From assembly GCF_030546805.1 (NCBI RefSeq), contig NZ_JAUOPC010000002.1, forward strand, positions 62,001 to 126,000: 64,000 bases of DNA, given 5' to 3'. Below the pieces are notes generated by a model that was not told the DNA's origin, made no database searches, and saw nothing but the letters and a program-made list of their open reading frames with translations. A program made the translations under genes and the position numbers. Source of the DNA: Cyclobacterium sp. 1_MG-2023. GTDB lineage: Bacteria > Bacteroidota > Bacteroidia > Cytophagales > Cyclobacteriaceae. Positions within the stretch are counted from its first letter, which is position 1; every line of letters begins with the position of its first letter. Positions 36,688 through 45,748 of this stretch are shown here, piece after piece.

Positions 36688-37803
36688 ATGAACGTCTTAA
36701 CAAAAAGTGTGTTTTCATTGGGCTTAACAGTCATGCTGTTGTCCGCATGTGGGGAAGAAAAGAAAGAGGTATTTGATGGGAATGTTACCATTTCCGGTGA
36801 ATTAAAACAAATCCCTGAAGGAGACGTTGTTTTGTCAGTCTATGAAACAGATAAAATTACTGTTCTTGACACACTAGAAGTTAAGGGAGGGTCGTTTAGT
36901 TACGACTTGGAAATTGACAAACCAAACTTCTATGATTTAGACTTGTATGGTGAAAAAACCATACGTTTGGCTTTGTATCAGGAAGATGTTCAAATAAAGT
37001 ACGATTTTGAATCTGAGGAGCTGGCAGTAGAGGGTTCTGAAGATAGTCGTTTATTATTCAGAATAGATGAGTTGACAGCTGAATACCAAGAGGAGGCCAA
37101 TGCTTTAAATTCGGCCTTTTATGAGGCCATGACTGAAAAAGACCAGGCCAAAGTGCAGCAAATACGCGAACAAGCCGTAGAAATGGGGATAAATCAAGCA
37201 GAGCGTATCAAAGGAGTAATTGCTGATGCGGAAGGTAGTTTCGCAGCTTTGGCAGGGATAGGCATGCTAGACCCCGGTAAAGACTTTAACTTTATGGATA
37301 GCGTTGTTGTCGCCTTAGGTGACCGATATCCTGACATGAAATTGATCAATTCTTGGAAACAGGAGTTGAATGAAATGAGGGCACTTTCCATTGGTCAGCC
37401 AGCACCGGAAATTTCCCTGCCAAACCCTGAAGGTGAGATTGTCAATCTTTCTGATTTAAGAGGAAAGTATGTGATGGTGGATTTTTGGGCAGGCTGGTGT
37501 AAGCCTTGTCGGGATGAGAATCCAAATGTGGTAAGACTATACGAGAAATACAAAGCAGATGGGTTTGAAGTATTCGGAGTGTCTCTCGATAGAACGAGAG
37601 AAATGTGGACAAAAGCCATTGAAGAAGATGGCTTGACTTGGACCCAAGTATCCGATTTAAAATATTTTAATTCCACCGCTGCTGCTACCTATCAGATCAA
37701 TGCGATACCAGCTACCTACATGATAGACCCTGATGGTAATATTTTGGCAAAAGATTTGAGAGGTAAATCCTTGGAGAGAAAGCTTGCTGAAATATTCGAT
37801 TAA
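36688..37803 (+). CDS. TlpA-like thioredoxin-fold lipoprotein with DUF4369-type N-domain
   Basis: 371 residues. The lipoprotein signal ends LSAC at residue 21. The N-terminal half is a strand-rich domain of the DUF4369 kind (VTISGELKQIPEGDVVLSVY), followed by a helical linker and a C-terminal TlpA/AhpC thioredoxin domain with the active site WAGWCKPC (C271, C274). It is probably a periplasmic disulfide reductase or electron carrier tethered to a membrane. It starts 4 bp after gatB. Confidence 0.88.
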   Translation: MNVLTKSVFSLGLTVMLLSACGEEKKEVFDGNVTISGELKQIPEGDVVLSVYETDKITVLDTLEVKGGSFSYDLEIDKPNFYDLDLYGEKTIRLALYQEDVQIKYDFESEELAVEGSEDSRLLFRIDELTAEYQEEANALNSAFYEAMTEKDQAKVQQIREQAVEMGINQAERIKGVIADAEGSFAALAGIGMLDPGKDFNFMDSVVVALGDRYPDMKLINSWKQELNEMRALSIGQPAPEISLPNPEGEIVNLSDLRGKYVMVDFWAGWCKPCRDENPNVVRLYEKYKADGFEVFGVSLDRTREMWTKAIEEDGLTWTQVSDLKYFNSTAAATYQINAIPATYMIDPDGNILAKDLRGKSLERKLAEIFD

Positions 37804-38161
37804 ATTAAGAAATTACCGTTAAAATAAACATTCCTAAATTTCGAAATATAATGATATATTAGCATTTTATTCTATTATAAAATCAATTATAAGCTAAATG
37901 TGTGTTTTGTGAAATTAATAGCTTTAATTAAGGGTGTTTGCTTAATAAAATTTATTGGAGATATTTCAAACTGAGTAAATTCAAACCAACTTTAGTGCCG
38001 TTCATTACTTAAATTGTGCAGAATAAAATAGAAGTAAATTTAAAAAATATTTAAAACAATCATCTACCTAAAGTAAACGCCTTGGAGTTTGTGGAATTAA
38101 ACGACAATTATTCCCCAAGCTGAATGGCCTTTACCATTAACTTAAAAACCATTCAATTCTT
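37804..38161. other. AT-rich leader before the NTF2/LRR operon
   Basis: 358 bp, very AT-rich, without a gene or a clear terminator. It should contain the end of the thioredoxin-lipoprotein transcript and the promoter of the 38162-42510 operon, but no strong TAnnTTTG element was identified. Confidence 0.4.
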
Positions 38162-38629
38162 ATGAAAAAAAGGAACCTTAAATTCCCCTTGACGCGGTCA
38201 TTGACTGTTATGCTATTCGTTTTATTAGCTATGGGAGCTTGTAAAAGCAAGAAAAAAGTGGTTGAGGCTGCGCCTGAACCCGTACCGGTGGAAGAACCTG
38301 CCCCTCAACCCGAGCCCGAACCTCAGCCTTCTGCAGAGGAAGTAGCAGTTGGGAAATTAGAAAATTATTTCAACGCAGTAGCGAATGCCTCAAACCTTCA
38401 AAGCGCTAACAATACCATCAGAGAAGCTTTAGGGATGTTTTCAAATCAGAACACTCCTGTTTTAATTGTAATTCATGAAGAGTCAGGTACAAAAGACTAC
38501 GATGAGCCAACGACCATAGAGCGGTACCTAAACTATCTTAAAGACACCAAGAAAAATCTAAACTTTATCAGCGATATCAGAATGGATGGATCAGGAAAGG
38601 TCACAGAATTAGAATTAAGAAGAAGATAA
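38162..38629 (+). CDS. Lipoprotein with proline-rich stalk and small C-terminal domain
   Basis: 155 residues. The basic N-terminus and hydrophobic stretch end in LAMGACKSKKK (lipid cysteine about residue 27). A Pro/Glu stalk follows (PEPVPVEEPAPQPEPEPQPS), long enough to cross a gap in the envelope. The C-terminal 95 residues have two helices and strands (NTPVLIVIHEES, KVTELELRR) that resemble a small NTF2-like module. It is the first gene of a four-gene operon. Function unknown. Confidence 0.65.
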   Translation: MKKRNLKFPLTRSLTVMLFVLLAMGACKSKKKVVEAAPEPVPVEEPAPQPEPEPQPSAEEVAVGKLENYFNAVANASNLQSANNTIREALGMFSNQNTPVLIVIHEESGTKDYDEPTTIERYLNYLKDTKKNLNFISDIRMDGSGKVTELELRRR

Positions 38630-38658
38630 TTTTATAAAAAAATAGAAAGTAAGTTATT

Positions 38659-39237
38659 ATGAAAAAATACATTCCATCCCTGCTTATCTTTTTCCTGGCA
38701 ACAAGCATCTCCGTTTTCGCTCAGGATGAAAGTATTAGTCCCCAAAGAAAGCAAGCAATTGACTCTCTTGCTTTAGAGAAAGTTAAAGATTTAAGTAAAT
38801 ACATCAGTATCATCGGAAGTAAAGAAACACAGTTTTCTGAAGCTACGAGAGTAATGGATAGAGCAGAAGAGCTATTTTCTCCTGATGCTGAAATGGGCGT
38901 TTCCTCTGTTAATACCAATGAGGTAGCTTACTACAAAATCAGAAGGTATTTTGAAAGGCTAATGGCACTGAATTATGATAGAGTGAACATCAGCTGGTAC
39001 GATATACACTATATTTCCGACCTTGAAAGACAGCCTGACGGAAGGTATGTAGGAGTAATCACCATATACCAAAGGTTTGAAGGTACTTCTCAAGAAGCCG
39101 GATTAAATTATAGGGATACCACCAAGAAGGATATAACCATCTATGTGGAGAAAAAACAAACCCAGATTTCAGGTAGAACCATTGAGTTTTGGGATGTGTT
39201 GTTGGGAGATGTGAGAGTGACTGAAACATCAGCATGA
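38659..39237 (+). CDS. Secreted protein with NTF2-like module
   Basis: 192 residues with a signal peptide (cleavage after VFAQ). The body has a helix with GSKET (53-57), a second helix ending AEELFSPDAEM, then NEVAYYKIRRYFERLMAL and strands IYQRFEG and DITIYVEKK: the order of a SnoaL/NTF2-like cone. The same GSxET-helix-strand layout appears in the N-terminus of the LRR protein encoded by the last gene. It overlaps the next gene by 4 bp. The fold call is an inference; no catalytic residues are evident. Confidence 0.6.
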   Translation: MKKYIPSLLIFFLATSISVFAQDESISPQRKQAIDSLALEKVKDLSKYISIIGSKETQFSEATRVMDRAEELFSPDAEMGVSSVNTNEVAYYKIRRYFERLMALNYDRVNISWYDIHYISDLERQPDGRYVGVITIYQRFEGTSQEAGLNYRDTTKKDITIYVEKKQTQISGRTIEFWDVLLGDVRVTETSA

Positions 39238-40073
39238 GAATAGTATTTGCAACGTTAATTACAATAATCTTATCAATTTTTTCCGCGCCGGGGCAGACTT
39301 TCAATAGCTCCGGCCGGATTGTTGATGATGGCAGATTCGCTGCCGCTACCAAACAAGTCAATCAATTTTTCAGACGATTTAATGCAGAGGAAAGCAAAGA
39401 AGGAGATGTAAGGTATAACCCTGGCGATGAGAAATACCACGATCTTGCCCTAAGAAAATCTTTTATTAATATCCTTTTTGACAATGAAACCTCAGGGATT
39501 AGCAATGAGCTAAAAAGAGAGTTTATAAGTCATGTTACTTCCGAATCTTATCCCCAATATCTTAATTTTCACGGAGGAGATTGGTTCGCAGAACTCAATA
39601 CTGTTTTTACCTATAATGGTAAAAGACAAGATGTGGTACTGTTTTTGAAGTTACAGCCCCAGGGTTTGGGATACGAGTGGGTCATAGACAATGTGAATTT
39701 CCCTCCATTTACAGCAGTATTTGATAAACCCAAAGGCGATGAAAAAAAATTTCTTCACCCTTTAAGCCATGAATTAGGTTTTATGAACCTTAGAAAGGCT
39801 ATCGTAGACAATCCAAAACCGGAGTCTTATACCCCGGATGGTTTTCAACCAGATTACCTTACATTATTTCTTTATGAAATAAAAAATAACAGGTTGAAAT
39901 TTGAAACAGTTAAGGATACCAAATTCCACTTTTTTCAAATTGACAAATGGTATTTTGAGTTAGGTCAATTTAATAGACCCGGATTTAATACCGGTTGGTT
40001 GATCGCTAATTTGATGAAGTTGGAGGAAGGTGACAAAGAAATTATATTGAACTATATCTATGACAGGGATTAA
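39234..40073 (+). CDS. Secreted hypothetical protein in NTF2/LRR operon
   Basis: 279 residues, signal peptide at the N-terminus (IIL SIFSAPGQ). The start overlaps the previous stop by 4 bp (ATGA). The first half (QVNQFFRRFNAEESKEGDVR, then strands VFTYNGKRQDVVLFLKLQ and YEWVIDNV) again looks like an NTF2-like module; the second half (about 165-279) is mixed and unrecognised, with a strand IKNNRLKFETVKDTKFHFFQ. Likely periplasmic or exported. Function unknown; tight coupling suggests a complex with its neighbours. Confidence 0.6.
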   Translation: MRIVFATLITIILSIFSAPGQTFNSSGRIVDDGRFAAATKQVNQFFRRFNAEESKEGDVRYNPGDEKYHDLALRKSFINILFDNETSGISNELKREFISHVTSESYPQYLNFHGGDWFAELNTVFTYNGKRQDVVLFLKLQPQGLGYEWVIDNVNFPPFTAVFDKPKGDEKKFLHPLSHELGFMNLRKAIVDNPKPESYTPDGFQPDYLTLFLYEIKNNRLKFETVKDTKFHFFQIDKWYFELGQFNRPGFNTGWLIANLMKLEEGDKEIILNYIYDRD

Positions 40074-42510
40074 AGTAAATGCATTTATCCTGATTTTATT
40101 TTTTTGTAATGCTCCATTGATTCTGGCTCAGGATCTTGGAGGATATACCAAACAGGAAATCAAAGAATTTGGCCAGCAGGCAGAAGATCAAGTTCGTTTC
40201 TTGCAGTATTTTCTAAACACAGTGGGCAGTGGCGAAACTTCTGCTAGGGACAAAGATGTCATAATAAGAGAAAGTTACAAGAAAATATTCAGGGATGAAA
40301 ATGTGCAAATTGAGGATGACCTACTTTTAGATAGACAGGTTATTACCAATAAAAGCGTGGTTTCTTACCTAAAAGACATTGAGTTCTTTTTTAAAGATGC
40401 TGCATTTGAGTTTAAGATCAAAGAGGTGAAACCCAAATTGAATGACAATGACGAATTGTTTTTTGAAGTATCTCTAGACCGAACATTGACAGGCCTAGGC
40501 CTGGAGAATGAAAGCATAGAAAATACAAAACCTCGGTATGTAGAAATTAACCTTGACCGAGATTCCAATGAACTGAAAATAGCAAGTATTTATACTACCA
40601 AACTTAGTAGAGATGAAGAGTTATTGGAATGGTGGAGTACTTTATCTTTGGAGTGGGAAACCTTGCTTAGGAAAAAATTTGATATAATTGAGGATTCTGT
40701 ACAGCTTGATATGCTGTATAAAATTTCTGCTTTAGATACCTTAGATTTGTCGGGCAACAAGCTTCTGGTTGATATAGCACCTATTCATGTATTTAGGGAC
40801 TTAAAGTACGTTGACATTAGCCGAACTCAGATCAAGGAACTGAGCCCTATTAGTAATATAACTTTTCTCTCTTATCTGGATATCTCAAACACACCCACGG
40901 ATGATATACAATTTATTAAGTATTCAGATAAACTGACTTACCTTAATATTTCCGAGACCAAGGTGACCAATATTGATGAATTGACCAGCCTTAAGAATCT
41001 TAAAACTTTTAGGGCTGCCAAAACACCTTTAATGGGATTTGGCGTATTGGAAAACTTTAAAAATATTGAAATTCTAGACCTAGAAGAAAGCGGCTTCAAT
41101 AATATTGAAAACCTAAAAGACTTAACTCAGCTTAAGGTTCTAAACATTAAAGGTAACTACCTGATTAATTTCGGATTTTTATCCGAGCTCAAGCAATTGG
41201 AGGAAATAAACCTAGAAGAAACAAATATATTGGATCTATCACCTCTAGCATCTTTACCTTCACTTTGGCGGGTAAATATCAATGGCACTGAAGTAAGTCA
41301 ACTGGACCCAATCAATGGTTCCGCTTCAATAAAAAGAGTTTATGCAGATAGGACAAGTATATCCGAAAATGCTGCTGAGATCTTTACTAGGGCTAATAGA
41401 GGTATATTATTAATCCACAATGTGGAAAACCTCCAAACTTGGTGGCAAACCCTTCCTGATGGTTGGAATCAGGTACTGGTCGAAAAACTGCCTACTTTAG
41501 GTCAAGGTAAACCTACCATAGAAACCCTTTCTTCTTTGGTCAATATGGATTCCTTGAATTTAGACAATAGTAAGATAAAAAATCTGAGGCCTGCACTCAA
41601 GTTTAAGAGCATTACCTACTTGTCACTAGAGAACACCATGATTGAAGATCTTTCTCCCTTGGCAGAAATGAAAAATCTCTTGCATATACATGGAGATTAT
41701 AGTGCTGTTAATAATCTCAATGCCCTCCAGGAGCTCACAGGGCTTAAACGTCTTTCTTTTGTGGGAACAAATATTGAATCTGTTGAACCACTTAAAAGTC
41801 TGCCTTCTTTAGAGTATATAAATTTGGATGACACCAAAGTTCCGGAATGGGATGTACAAGAATTAGCCAGTTTGTTGCCCCAAACCAACGTGATTTTCAG
41901 GTCAGTCGCCTTGGAATCTTGGTGGACGGGTCTCAATCAAGATTGGAAGAAATTGATTTCCGCCAATTTTAACCTAAAAGATAATCCTGATACTTGGGCA
42001 TTGCACCAGGCAACAGCTAGCTCAAGAATGGAAATAATTGGGGCCAATGTTTTAGATTTAGAGCCGCTTCTTGTTTTCTTTAACTTGAAAGAACTAATCA
42101 TTAAGAATGTTCCCCTTCAAGACCCCTCAGCTCTTTCCAGGTTAGAAATGCTAGAGGAGCTTCAAATTACTGAGTCACCTTTTAGAGATTTGAATGTAGT
42201 AACACCTTTATCCAATTTGGAGACCCTCAATGTTTCCAATACAGCAGTAAGCGAATTAGAACCACTCAATGCTCTTGAAAGACTAAAGCACTTGAATTTG
42301 TCAGGGACAAATATTTCAAACCTTAAAGGTTTGGAAATGCTTTATGATTTGCGAACCTTAGATATAGCCAGTACAGGTGTGAGAAGCCTCAAGCAAATTA
42401 CCCATCTGATAAATTTAGAAAGTTTGGTCTGCTTTAACACTAGATTAAGTAATCGGAATGTTGAAAAGTTTAAAGCTGAATTGCCAAACTGTGATGTGAG
42501 GTATTATTAA
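40060..42510 (+). CDS. Secreted leucine-rich-repeat protein with three WW-motif modules
   Basis: 816 residues, overlapping the previous gene by 14 bp. Signal peptide (to about 23), an N-terminal NTF2-like module (about 25-180, with GSGET at 56-60), then three tandem modules. Each opens with WWxxLxxxWxxxL (191-203, 461-473, 621-633) and continues with internalin-like LRRs of about 22 residues (for example LKYVDISRTQIKELSPI, LKHLNLSGTNISNLKGL). LRRs of this kind bind proteins or ligands. No cell-wall or type IX sorting tail is visible. Partner and function unknown; probably an exported binding protein assembled with the three upstream products. Confidence 0.75.
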   Translation: MTGIKVNAFILILFFCNAPLILAQDLGGYTKQEIKEFGQQAEDQVRFLQYFLNTVGSGETSARDKDVIIRESYKKIFRDENVQIEDDLLLDRQVITNKSVVSYLKDIEFFFKDAAFEFKIKEVKPKLNDNDELFFEVSLDRTLTGLGLENESIENTKPRYVEINLDRDSNELKIASIYTTKLSRDEELLEWWSTLSLEWETLLRKKFDIIEDSVQLDMLYKISALDTLDLSGNKLLVDIAPIHVFRDLKYVDISRTQIKELSPISNITFLSYLDISNTPTDDIQFIKYSDKLTYLNISETKVTNIDELTSLKNLKTFRAAKTPLMGFGVLENFKNIEILDLEESGFNNIENLKDLTQLKVLNIKGNYLINFGFLSELKQLEEINLEETNILDLSPLASLPSLWRVNINGTEVSQLDPINGSASIKRVYADRTSISENAAEIFTRANRGILLIHNVENLQTWWQTLPDGWNQVLVEKLPTLGQGKPTIETLSSLVNMDSLNLDNSKIKNLRPALKFKSITYLSLENTMIEDLSPLAEMKNLLHIHGDYSAVNNLNALQELTGLKRLSFVGTNIESVEPLKSLPSLEYINLDDTKVPEWDVQELASLLPQTNVIFRSVALESWWTGLNQDWKKLISANFNLKDNPDTWALHQATASSRMEIIGANVLDLEPLLVFFNLKELIIKNVPLQDPSALSRLEMLEELQITESPFRDLNVVTPLSNLETLNVSNTAVSELEPLNALERLKHLNLSGTNISNLKGLEMLYDLRTLDIASTGVRSLKQITHLINLESLVCFNTRLSNRNVEKFKAELPNCDVRYY

Positions 42511-42540
42511 TATCCGTCAAAAAAAATAAAGTAAAAAAAA

Positions 42541-42571
42541 ATCCCCGAATTTCTCGGGGATTTTTTTTTAT
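42541..42571. terminator. Bidirectional terminator
   Basis: ATCCCCGA (42541-42548) pairs with TCGGGGAT (42554-42561), with a poly-A run before and a poly-T run after. It can end both the LRR operon and the convergent dps gene; the stem lies between the two stop codons. Confidence 0.9.
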
Positions 42572-43062
42572 TCCTTGATAAAGGAAGTCAACATCCAATG
42601 ATGTAATTCTACACTTTTTATAAATGCTATTAGCATATCTTCTGTAGCACTATCACCCAAGTCAGCAACTTTGATGGCACAATCATTCATATTGTCTACC
42701 AGTATTTGAAAGTCTTTCAGGACTTCATTTACCATTTCTTTAGAACTTAGATCAGTTCCTACTTCTTTGATGTCAGCATATTTTAAGTAATCTTTCATTA
42801 AGCTGTAAGGAGTCATTCCAAATACCCTGATTCGCTCTGCTATCAAGTCAATGTTTGCAAAAGACTCAGTATATAGCTCTTCAAATTTCTCATGTAAATC
42901 AAAGAAGTCACCCCCTGTAACATTCCAGTGGAAGTTCCTTAATTTTTGATAGTGGACGTGATAATTGGCCAAAAGCTGATTCAATGAAGCCACTATTTTT
43001 TCTGATTCATTCTTATTGTATCCAAGTTTTTTAAAAACTCTTTTTTCTGATTTGGTGCTCAT
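42568..43062 (-). CDS. Dps-family ferritin-like DNA protection protein
   Basis: 164 residues from the ATG at 43062, which is followed by the usual short basic tail; longer starts at 43107 and 43149 would add residues unlike the family. The intersubunit ferroxidase pattern is present: H45 (FHWNVTG), H57 (DLHEKF), D72 and E76 (NIDLIAERI). It would store iron, consume peroxide and protect DNA in a 12-subunit shell. Confidence 0.93.
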   Translation of the reverse strand: MSTKSEKRVFKKLGYNKNESEKIVASLNQLLANYHVHYQKLRNFHWNVTGGDFFDLHEKFEELYTESFANIDLIAERIRVFGMTPYSLMKDYLKYADIKEVGTDLSSKEMVNEVLKDFQILVDNMNDCAIKVADLGDSATEDMLIAFIKSVELHHWMLTSFIKE

Positions 43063-43527
43063 AATTTTCAATTTATCTTTAAAAATAATTTGATCTTTGG
43101 TATACATATGCCCATAAACTATGCCAATCCAATAAAATGACTTTGGCAAATTTCAATTAACATAAAAAAAATATAGTGCTTCTAATCCTGACTAGTAATT
43201 TTAAAGAAATGTATTTTAGTTGTTTGGCTAAAAATTGAAATTTCAGAACTACTTTTGTCTTATTGGTTTTACAGCAAAGCCAAGATTAAATATAACAAAA
43301 TTTTCAGGTCCGACTCCACTGAGCGTTTTGGTTAATATTTTAGAAATGGCCGGATAAATTATTATCGTGAACGCTTTGGGTTGCAGTATTGGCAGGAAAG
43401 GTAATTGCGAATTATTTGGGCTAGTTTTTAATAATCTTTTTGAAAAGGGGTCATCAAAAACCTATGAAATAAATTTATTGCTTTACCAAAGCTTAAAAAT
43501 CACATAGAAAGTAAAATATTTTTTCAC
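43063..43527. other. Divergent intergenic gap between dps and LRR lipoprotein gene
   Basis: 465 bp without a credible gene. It should hold two divergent promoters. On the dps side a TAGTTTAT-like element is near the -7 consensus but imperfect. No terminator is seen. Confidence 0.35.
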
Positions 43528-44283
43528 ATGCCTAAATTTGATAAAATGAGAGTTTCACTTTTGATAGTAAGTCTATTTACCGTGATCGCCTGTAAAGAGA
43601 CCGAAGAGCCCATTCAAAATATTAATTTTGAGGGGAATATTTATATTACTTCTCTTTCAGAACTTCATGATTTTGCCGATGAAGGTTACACCTCTATTGA
43701 TGGTAATTTATTTATTGTTGGTTCCCATGATTTTGAAAATTTGTCTCAATTGAAAAGCCTTAGGGAAGTGAAAAATATTACCATTCAGGAAAATGAAAAA
43801 TTACAATCATTGGAAGGTTTGGAAAATATCAAAGAAATTGGTTCTTTAAGAATTGATTATAACCCTCAATTGAAGTCATTGACTGGCCTTGATAATTTAG
43901 TAACTGTATCCAATGACTTAGTAATTGGGAATAATGATAACCTGATCTCCTTATCGGGCTTAACTAGCTTGAAAACAGTTAAGAATAGAATGTTGGTGAT
44001 ATTTAATAGTTCACTGAGCAGTTTAAATGGATTAGAGAGTTTAAATGAAGCAAAAATATTGGCTATTTCCTATAACTCAATCTTAGATAATATTATCGGC
44101 CTGGAGAACTTTATTAAATCATTTGGATTATAGATTAATTCCAACCCCTTACTGAAAGATTTTTGCCCTTTGGTGAATTTTGCTAAAAATGAAGGCAGTT
44201 GGAATGAATTTTATACCGAATTGAACCTATACAACCCTACGATGGAAGATTTAAAGAATAATGAATGTACTCAGCTTCCCTAG
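43528..44283 (+). pseudogene. LRR-type lipoprotein gene with in-frame amber stop
   Basis: The intact part encodes 201 residues: a lipoprotein signal ending VIAC (start ATG 43528 or 43546) and repeats like LKSLTGLDNLVTVSNDLVIG, of the receptor-L/LRR kind. At 44131-44133 a TAG interrupts the frame, but the same frame stays open for 49 more codons to a TAG at 44281 and encodes the usual closing cap (NPLLKDFCPLVNFAK, then LNLYNPTMEDLKNNEC). A single base change such as TAT to TAG explains this. It is either a nonsense mutation, a sequencing error or readthrough. Without the cap the protein would probably misfold. Confidence 0.8.
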
Positions 44284-44377
44284 TATGCAAGCCGAAATAC
44301 ATTCCACTGCAATTGATTCTAATTTTTTCAGATGAGCTTCTAAGCAGTGAAATTTCTTTATTAAATCTCGTCTACCA

Positions 44378-45400
44378 CTACTTGTGAATTAATTGATTCA
44401 AGCTCATACGCAAAATCGCACCCATGTTTTTACAGCGGAGAAATGCCGGGTTATTGTAGTGTCTGGCCAATTCATTTCTAAGGGTTTCGATATTGGATTC
44501 TTTGGATAGTACATCTTTCTCCATACTGTTTAGTATGTCGGTGATTTCTTTGGGAGAACTTTTTAATCGAGTAGCGATCAATGCCCGTTCCTCCTTCTGA
44601 TACTGGTTCATGGATTCTTGGGTAATATGTTTAATCCCCAGTTGGATCAAGGCATTGTTCTGTTTAAAAAATTGTGGCAAATAAATGGTTTTCTTGCCTT
44701 CATAAGATTGTTGATCAAAATCTATAGACCTGATTCTATAATGAGTTTCTTCAAAATCAGGAGTTACATCAATAACGAAATTGGAAGAATGCATATCACC
44801 TAATAACCTAACAAAACAACGCTCATTAAACTTTACAAATTCCTTGGAAAGTCTAATAGGATTAAGCAAAGGATCATGAAGTTGCTGTTTCATAAACTGC
44901 TCCCCGGGAATTCCGGCAATATGCTCTTCTATTAGGGTGTTTCTATATACCAAATAGCCAATCCTATTTGGGGACAATAAATGCTCCAAACCCAAGCCAT
45001 ATACCCTTGATGCATCTGCATTTTTAATATAGAAATAGTCAAAATTATCATTGATTCGATTGACAATTCTAACCCTGAATGGTTGGGTATTGCCATAAGT
45101 GCATAGATCTATCCTGTCTACATACAAATGTTGCATGACGGACATGTCTCCATCAGCTTTAAGGAGCGCATATATTTTTTTGACCTTATAATGAATCTCA
45201 CTTCTATCGGATTCATCATAAAATACAGTTTCCCACAAAGTGTCATTTCCTTTGAAATCATAAAGGGCAATAGAATTTGTAAACCTAAGTAATTCCTTGT
45301 AATGAATAGGTATATCTACTTCCCTTCCATATTTTATCAAGTATTTCCTTAGGTTTTCACTTATGGGGTATACGATCTTTTTTTTGCTGATAACTGCCAT
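44378..45400 (-). CDS. Conserved protein with kinase-like (APH/protein-kinase fold) motifs
   Basis: 340 residues, cytoplasmic. I see a possible lysine strand (DYFYIKNADASRVYG, K126), a hinge-like IEEHIAGIPG (about 157-166), a catalytic-loop-like GDMHSSNFVID (201-211, with D202, H204, N207) and a metal-site-like SIDFDQ (225-230, D227). This order matches aminoglycoside phosphotransferase and related kinases (HGDxHxxN ... DFD). The flanks are unusual and no named family is recognised. Substrate unknown. Confidence in the gene is high, in the kinase fold moderate. Confidence 0.55.
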   Translation of the reverse strand: MAVISKKKIVYPISENLRKYLIKYGREVDIPIHYKELLRFTNSIALYDFKGNDTLWETVFYDESDRSEIHYKVKKIYALLKADGDMSVMQHLYVDRIDLCTYGNTQPFRVRIVNRINDNFDYFYIKNADASRVYGLGLEHLLSPNRIGYLVYRNTLIEEHIAGIPGEQFMKQQLHDPLLNPIRLSKEFVKFNERCFVRLLGDMHSSNFVIDVTPDFEETHYRIRSIDFDQQSYEGKKTIYLPQFFKQNNALIQLGIKHITQESMNQYQKEERALIATRLKSSPKEITDILNSMEKDVLSKESNIETLRNELARHYNNPAFLRCKNMGAILRMSLNQLIHK

Positions 45401-45420
45401 ACGATGAGTGTTTTATGGCC

Positions 45421-45744
45421 TTAAGTTCTCTCCTCGATAATTTTTTCTTGCTTTCTCAATTTGCGATCGAACAGGAATGGTCCAAAAGGAAGAATAGAGG
45501 CAATTAATCCTATTAAGGCGGTTCTGAAATGCCAACGTAATTTTCTGGATGTTGGGAACATCACGAGTATATATAGCATAAAAAGAACCCCGTGAATCCA
45601 ACCAACATAAGTTACCATGGCCGGTAAATCGAAAATGTATTTCAAAGGCATGGCAATAAAAACCAAGACCAACATGGAAATACCCTCTGTAATACTTACG
45701 ATTCTAAACCGGTGCAATATGGCTAACCGCTCTTCATTTTTCAT
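45421..45744 (-). CDS. DUF3817-family membrane protein
   Basis: 107 residues with three predicted membrane helices and the family features RIVSITEGISMLVLVFIAMP, VGWIHGVLFMLY and a C-terminal charged tail. Small inner-membrane protein of unknown function. Separated by 4 bp from the gene upstream on the same strand. Confidence 0.88.
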   Translation of the reverse strand: MKNEERLAILHRFRIVSITEGISMLVLVFIAMPLKYIFDLPAMVTYVGWIHGVLFMLYILVMFPTSRKLRWHFRTALIGLIASILPFGPFLFDRKLRKQEKIIEERT

Positions 45745-45748
45745 TTTA

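Noticed and set aside
38281-38340. Proline-glutamate repeat as a TonB-like protein
   Set aside because: It follows a lipobox and lacks a TonB C-terminal domain; it is better read as a lipoprotein stalk.
44131-44283. Frameshift as the cause of the broken LRR lipoprotein
   Set aside because: The continuation is in the same frame as the upstream part, so a single nonsense codon explains it without a frameshift.
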